DNA of 64,000 nt from Nostoc sp. ATCC 43529. Its GTDB lineage: Bacteria; Cyanobacteriota; Cyanobacteriia; Cyanobacteriales; Nostocaceae. A program made the translations under genes and the position numbers. The stretch lies in NCBI GenBank assembly GCA_003326205.1, contig LWTK01000049.1, positions 48,482 to 112,481 of the forward strand, read 5' to 3'. Every line of letters starts with the position of its first letter. Position 1 is the first letter of the stretch. The notes under the pieces are model-generated. The model did not search any database, had not been told where the DNA came from, and saw only the letters and a list, made by a program, of their open reading frames with translations. Below are positions 60,083 to 64,000 of the stretch, piece after piece.

Positions 60083-60940
60083 ATGCCAGATATTATATTG
60101 AATAAACCAGATTTGATTTTGGATAAACTTTTTAGCCTCAAAGACCAAGTAGCGATAGTTACAGGTGGTTCTGGTGTGCTTGGTGGGGCGATGGCGCGGG
60201 GTTTGGCGCTTGCGGGAGCGCGAGTAGTGGTTGTCGGTCGCAATGAAACAAGAGCAAAGGCGGTTGTAGCAGATATTACTGCTAATGGTGGGGAAAGCAT
60301 GGCGGTGTTGGCAGATGTTGGCGATCGCTCCCAATTAGAAATAGCCAAACACGTGATTTTAAAGCATTGGGGTCAGATAGATATCCTAGTAAATGCTGCT
60401 GGTGGTAATATTCCGGCTGCCACAATTACTGGTGATGCTAGTTTTTTTGATATGCCACACGTAGCATTTGAGCAAGTTATGAGTCTCAACTTGATGGGGA
60501 CTTTGCTACCCAGCCAAGTTTTTGGACAAGCGATGGTGGAAAGAAATCAACCCCAAGGTTGTATTGTGAATATTTCTTCCATGTCTGCTATCCGTGCCAT
60601 TAGTCGGGTGGTTGGTTACTCGGCGGCGAAGGCGGCGATAGATAATTTTACTCGTTGGTTAGCTGTGGAACTCGCTCAAAAATATGGATCTGGGTTGCGA
60701 GTCAATGCGATCGCGCCGGGTTTTTTTATTGGCGAACAAAATCGAGATTTACTTTTAAATCCTGATGGAAGTTTAAGCGATCGGGGACAAAAAATTATTA
60801 ACCATACCCCAGCTGGACGTTTTGGAGAACCGCACGAATTACTTAGTACTTTGATTTGGTTATGCAGTTCTGGTTCTAGTTTCGTCAACGGCGTAGTTGT
60901 GCCGGTGGACGGTGGGTTTAGCATCTACAGTGGAGTTTAG
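60083..60940 (+). CDS. SDR-type D-mannonate oxidoreductase (UxuB/YjmF-like)
   Basis: Likely reduces D-fructuronate to D-mannonate with NAD(P)H. The 285-residue short-chain dehydrogenase has the cofactor motif AIVTGGSGVLGGAMARGLALAG, VNAAGGNIPAAT, MSLNLMGTLLPSQ, the catalytic SSM/Tyr-X-X-X-Lys segment GYSAAKAAIDNF, and the end VNGVVVPVDGGFSIYSGV. The GGSGVLGG start and NAAGG strand are characteristic of the Bacillus YjmF/UxuB mannonate oxidoreductase group. AGAGGAATC precedes the ATG. It is followed at 2 bp by the LarA gene, so translation is coupled. Confidence 0.87.
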   Translation: MPDIILNKPDLILDKLFSLKDQVAIVTGGSGVLGGAMARGLALAGARVVVVGRNETRAKAVVADITANGGESMAVLADVGDRSQLEIAKHVILKHWGQIDILVNAAGGNIPAATITGDASFFDMPHVAFEQVMSLNLMGTLLPSQVFGQAMVERNQPQGCIVNISSMSAIRAISRVVGYSAAKAAIDNFTRWLAVELAQKYGSGLRVNAIAPGFFIGEQNRDLLLNPDGSLSDRGQKIINHTPAGRFGEPHELLSTLIWLCSSGSSFVNGVVVPVDGGFSIYSGV

Positions 60941-60942
60941 AA

Positions 60943-62205
60943 ATGTATTCTTTAGCCGTAACTAATAATGGGATACTTGCAGATGAGGAAGTTTCCCAAC
61001 TAGTTCATCAAGCTTTAGCAAACCCTGAATTTGATGGACAGCGCATTTTAGTATTAATTCCTGATAGCACGCGCACCGCACCCATTCCGCAAATGTTTCG
61101 ATTGCTTTATCAGGAGTTAAATCACAGGGTTGCTGCATTAGATTATTTAATTGCTCTGGGTACACATAATCCCATGAGTGAAGAACAAATCAATCGTTTA
61201 GTTGGGGTGACACAAGAGGAAAGAGAAACAATTTTTAAAGGGATTAACATCTTTAATCACCTTTGGAATCTACCAGAAACTTTTATTTCTTGTGGGATAA
61301 TTTCGGCTGGAGAAATAGCAGAAATTAGTAATGGAATGCTACATGAGGAAGTTGAAGTACGTGTTAATAAATTAGTTACAGAATATGATTTGATAATTAT
61401 TTGTGGGCCAGTTTTCCCCCACGAAGTTGTCGGTTTTTCTGGCGGTAATAAATATTTTTTCCCTGGCATTAGCGGTCAGGAAGTAATAAATTTATCACAC
61501 TGGTTAGGAGCTTTAATCACTTGTTATGAAATTATTGGTACGCCAGGAATCACGCCAGTTCGACGCTTGATAAACCGAGCCGCTAGCATGATTTCTACGC
61601 CGAAGCTTTGCTTGGCAATGGTGGTTGCACCGAAAACAAATCAGTTAGCTGGACTTTATATAGATAAACCAGAGTTAGCCTGGAAAGCTGCGGCCAAATT
61701 ATCAGCAAAACTGCATATTAAATATGTAGATAAGCCTTTTAAACAAGTGCTTTCAGTGATGCCCGAAATGTACGATGATATTTGGACGGCTGCTAAAGGA
61801 ATGTACAAACTAGAGCCAGTAGTGGCGGATGGTGGAGAAGTAATTATCTATGCACCTCATATTACTGAATTTAGCTACACACACGGCGAAGTTTTAGCAG
61901 AAATTGGTTATCATGTGCGGGATTATTTTGTGAAACAATGGGATAAATTTCAAGGATATCCTGCAGGAGTGCTAGCACATAGTACGCACTTAAAAGGTAT
62001 GGGTACTTTTGATTTTATAGAAGGAGAAAAACCTCGAATTCGCGTGACTCTAGCTACTGGTATTTCTCCAGAACGTTGTGCTGCTCATAATTTGAGCTAT
62101 CGCGATCCGGCTACGATTAAATTAACAGAATGGTCTCATCGAGACCATGAAGGTATTTTACTTGTACCCAAGGCTGGCGAGATACTTTACCGTCTCAGGA
62201 TTTAG
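60943..62205 (+). CDS. LarA-family nickel-dependent racemase/epimerase, candidate mannonate/gluconate 2-epimerase
   Basis: A 420-residue LarA-family protein. The active-site marks are IPDSTRTAPIP (Arg of the DxTR motif), ALGTHNPM (His), FPHEVVGFSGGNKYFFPGIS (His, and the Lys that binds the pincer-nickel cofactor) and NLSHWLGAL (His). LarA enzymes move hydride on 2-hydroxyacids; known family activities include lactate and malate racemases and a D-gluconate 2-epimerase. Position after a mannonate-forming SDR and near gluconokinase suggests D-mannonate to D-gluconate. GGAG inside the preceding gene lies 7 bases before its ATG. Cofactor genes larB, larC and larE are not in the window. Confidence 0.88.
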   Translation: MYSLAVTNNGILADEEVSQLVHQALANPEFDGQRILVLIPDSTRTAPIPQMFRLLYQELNHRVAALDYLIALGTHNPMSEEQINRLVGVTQEERETIFKGINIFNHLWNLPETFISCGIISAGEIAEISNGMLHEEVEVRVNKLVTEYDLIIICGPVFPHEVVGFSGGNKYFFPGISGQEVINLSHWLGALITCYEIIGTPGITPVRRLINRAASMISTPKLCLAMVVAPKTNQLAGLYIDKPELAWKAAAKLSAKLHIKYVDKPFKQVLSVMPEMYDDIWTAAKGMYKLEPVVADGGEVIIYAPHITEFSYTHGEVLAEIGYHVRDYFVKQWDKFQGYPAGVLAHSTHLKGMGTFDFIEGEKPRIRVTLATGISPERCAAHNLSYRDPATIKLTEWSHRDHEGILLVPKAGEILYRLRI

Positions 62206-62586
62206 CTTTGGCGATCGCCCGCCAAATTATAGTATAAAAACACGGTGCTACTCTAGATATTAATTCTACACTAAATGAAGTAACCAAATTTAGCATTATC
62301 ATACCGATTTGCCATCGGTTTGTTACTACTTTTCATCCTTCGTAACATACCAAGATATTTTAATCAAAAGATAAACTCTATTTAAAGAAGTAAATTTACT
62401 AATATATATATAGAAATTGATTTGATTATTGAAAAAATATAAGTATGTGTAGCGTTATCACGAAGTGTAACGCACCGTACTCTCGGCTTTGGTGCGGCGC
62501 TTGGCGACAACACACCCTACGTATTTGTTCAAAAATCAAATATGAATTCTATAGTAGAAGACAGTTTTTCACCATCTAGATAGATT
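62206..62586. other. Spacer after the LarA gene
   Basis: No gene was seen in these 381 bp. A GTAACGCACC-type repeat block lies near 62452-62520 (TAGCGTTATCACGAAGTG, GGTGCGGCGCTTGGCG). The left half is AT-rich. No terminator hairpin with T-tract could be fixed after the larA stop. Confidence 0.5.
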
Positions 62587-63081
62587 ATGCGCTTTTCTAT
62601 CATTATCAGTGTCGGCTTATTACTACTTGCAGGCCTCAACCTACCAGTAATGTCTCAACCTCCCATAGAGGTAGCACAATTAGCAGCGAATAATAATTTG
62701 AATCAAAGACGGTTAAATTTTAACCGCCGTTTGTGGAATAACCAAAATATTGCCAACTATCGCTATACATTGAGTAACAGTTGCTTTTGTTTACCAGATG
62801 CTAGAGGCCCAGTAATCATTGAAGTGCGTAATGGTCAAACAACGTCAATCACTTCTGTAGAGACGGGTCAACCGGTTAATCCAGAATTCTTTGACAAATA
62901 CGACACAATTACTAAGCTTTTTAATTTGATTCAGGATGCTATCAATCGTCGGGCCGAGAGGCTGGATGTAGACTATAATGCTAGACTCGGTTATCCAACC
63001 CAAATTAGTATAGATTACAGTTTTCAAATAGCTGATGAAGAAATATATCTGACAATTGAGAATTTTGAAGAACTTAAATAA
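62587..63081 (+). CDS. DUF6174 domain protein with signal peptide
   Basis: A 164-residue exported protein. Residues 1-24 form a signal peptide (RFSIIISVGLLLLAGLNLPVMSQ). The mature part carries the DUF6174 pattern NIANYRYTLSNSCFCLPDARGPVIIEVRNGQ, DKYDTITKLFNLIQDAINRRA, VDYNARLGYPTQISIDYS and a final acidic strand. The Cys pair in NSCFC could form a disulfide or bind metal. The function is unknown. Confidence 0.87.
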   Translation: MRFSIIISVGLLLLAGLNLPVMSQPPIEVAQLAANNNLNQRRLNFNRRLWNNQNIANYRYTLSNSCFCLPDARGPVIIEVRNGQTTSITSVETGQPVNPEFFDKYDTITKLFNLIQDAINRRAERLDVDYNARLGYPTQISIDYSFQIADEEIYLTIENFEELK

Positions 63082-63136
63082 ATACTCTGCTGATTATTGT
63101 TCAGTATAGAATGAATAAAGTTTGATACTTTCCTAG

Positions 63137-63166
63137 AAAGGCGATCGCACCCTGTTCGCCTTTTTT
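63137..63166 (+). terminator. Rho-independent terminator after the DUF6174 gene
   Basis: AAAGGCGA (63137-63144) pairs with TCGCCTTT (63156-63163), loop TCGCACCCTGT, followed by TTTTATT. It lies 56 bp after the stop and reads well in the plus direction. Confidence 0.75.
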
Positions 63167-63346
63167 ATTGCATATATTACATTGACTCGAAAAATCCCCA
63201 GCTAATACACATACTGGGAAGTAACACTTTTACTCAAAAAGCACGGTAACTACAAAAATTTATTTGAGGTAAAATAGAAAACAATTTTCCAAACAACTTG
63301 AATCTGCGTTATGAACGCTTGAGTTTTGGTTTATTAAGTTAAAAAA

Positions 63347-63772
63347 ATGGCTTCGTATTTTTTGATTATACCGTGTGCTTGTTTAATCACTAGCTATTTT
63401 ATATTAAAGAAAATTAGCAGTGAAATTTCACATTTGGTGGCTGTATTTGCAGTTATCAGCTTAATTTTGGGTTTAATCTTTGCTCCTTGGCAGATGTTAG
63501 TTTTACTGTTAATTCCTGTAATTATTAGTACAAGCTATGAATACTACACAAGCAAATTGGTGAGTGAGAAAATAGAACCATCACAACAGCCAGTGTGCGA
63601 ATCTGAAGCAGATTGCAATTTAATCTACCGTGGGGTTTCCTATCGTGGTGACTCCAACGGCAAATTAGATAAAGTCGCTACACCAAAAATCACATATAAA
63701 TTGGGGAGCATCCCAATTTTGCAAGAAGAGAGTGAGAGTGAAAATATATTCGCGATGAATACTCGCGAATAA
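63347..63772 (+). CDS. Membrane protein with C-terminal DUF4278-like segment
   Basis: A 141-residue protein. About two membrane spans fill residues 1-65 (YFLIIPCACLITSYFIL and LVAVFAVISLILGLIFAPW, with MLVLLLIPVIISTSY). The C-terminal segment CNLIYRGVSYRGDSNGKL matches the short RYRGVSY-type motif of DUF4278 proteins in cyanobacteria. The role is unknown. The start codon is the ATG giving MASYFLII, with an upstream AT-rich leader and no strong Shine-Dalgarno. Confidence 0.8.
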   Translation: MASYFLIIPCACLITSYFILKKISSEISHLVAVFAVISLILGLIFAPWQMLVLLLIPVIISTSYEYYTSKLVSEKIEPSQQPVCESEADCNLIYRGVSYRGDSNGKLDKVATPKITYKLGSIPILQEESESENIFAMNTRE

Positions 63773-63845
63773 AGGGGGGCTATACTTCCACAGCCTAATT
63801 CGAGAGAATTAAGGATGGAAAGAAATCTTCAAGAAGCCGAAGCCA

Positions 63846-64000
63846 ATGACACCAGAAGACAAAAAACTTTTAGATACTCACGTAAAAGAAATTGCTAAGA
63901 TTTTGTATAAAAACACGCCATCGTCAAAAATTGAAACTTTTGAAGGTATAGAAACAGCTGTTCGTGACCAAATTCTGGAACACGTCAGTCCGAAAATCGC
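63846..64000 (+). CDS. Hypothetical protein, N-terminal part cut by the window edge
   Basis: The first 51 codons are visible: MTPEDKKLLDTHVKEIAKIL, then YKNTPSSKIETFEGIET, then AVRDQILEHVSPKI. The helical, charged pattern with VRDQILEHVSPKI recalls small cyanobacterial proteins linked to insertion sequences, but I cannot place it firmly. The frame is open to the window edge. CTTCAAGAAG lies before the ATG; no strong Shine-Dalgarno. Confidence 0.6.
   Translation, partial: MTPEDKKLLDTHVKEIAKILYKNTPSSKIETFEGIETAVRDQILEHVSPKI

Noticed and set aside
1..64000. CRISPR arrays
   Set aside because: No set of equal-length repeats with unique spacers of 30-40 bp was seen; the tandem repeats found are 7, 9, 21 or 228 bp in period.

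Overview
The window looks like chromosome from a filamentous, heterocyst-type cyanobacterium of the Nostoc/Calothrix kind. The reasons are the many GCGATCGC (HIP1-type) octamers, blocks of heptanucleotide tandem repeats between genes, cyanobacterial families (sucrose synthase SusA, SLH-OprB iron-uptake porin, fused PyrF-PyrE, DUF4359, DUF6174), and AT-rich spacers with palindromic repeats and MITE-like elements. The species cannot be named from sequence reading alone.

Layout. 0-3.5 kb: rplI, dnaB, an FKBP isomerase and small proteins. 3.7-9.3 kb: three co-directional genes of unknown joint role, namely a winged-helix-like protein, a P-loop ATPase, and an 852-residue protein that joins a DEDD exonuclease, a Cas4/RecB-like nuclease with a Cys cluster and an FtsK-type motor. 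9.6-13 kb: a Tat/lipobox molybdopterin protein, fused PyrF-PyrE and an AI-2E family membrane protein. 13.2-16.9 kb: two RTX-type repeat proteins on either side of decayed gene remnants. 16.9-19.1 kb: gene-poor DNA with a hairpin repeat and a 228-bp tandem duplication. 19.1-25.6 kb: MlaD/MlaF-type lipid transport, threonine aldolase, the CbiX-CobA siroheme/cobalamin pair, a DUF4359 protein and tRNA-His. 25.6-34.4 kb: repeat-rich spacers, a 38-aa membrane peptide, sucrose synthase, a polyphosphate-glucokinase-like ROK protein, a creatininase-family protein and small proteins.

34.4-41.1 kb is a thiazole/oxazole-modified peptide (TOMM/LAP) cluster. It has an ABC exporter, a precursor peptide with 15 Cys-X-X triplets, an E1-like cyclodehydratase partner, a YcaO protein and a SagB-type dehydrogenase. 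41-49 kb holds a Ser/Thr kinase, an MHYT-GAF-PAS-MCP receptor and the porin.

49.5-62.2 kb appears to be a sugar/inositol catabolic region: a ribose-type ABC transporter with two binding proteins, myo-inositol oxygenase, gluconokinase, a LacI regulator, glucuronate isomerase, a mannonate oxidoreductase-like SDR and a LarA-family protein. Read together, they suggest the route myo-inositol to glucuronate to fructuronate to mannonate to gluconate to 6-phosphogluconate, with the LarA homologue as a nickel-dependent C2 epimerase in place of mannonate dehydratase. Matching palindromes of the form TGCACACGTGTGCA before the oxygenase gene and before lacI look like the operators. The last 2 kb holds small cyanobacterial proteins and one gene cut by the window edge.

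Three regions stand out as candidate new biology: the exonuclease-nuclease-translocase operon, the Cys-triplet TOMM cluster, and the LarA-based inositol/glucuronate route.
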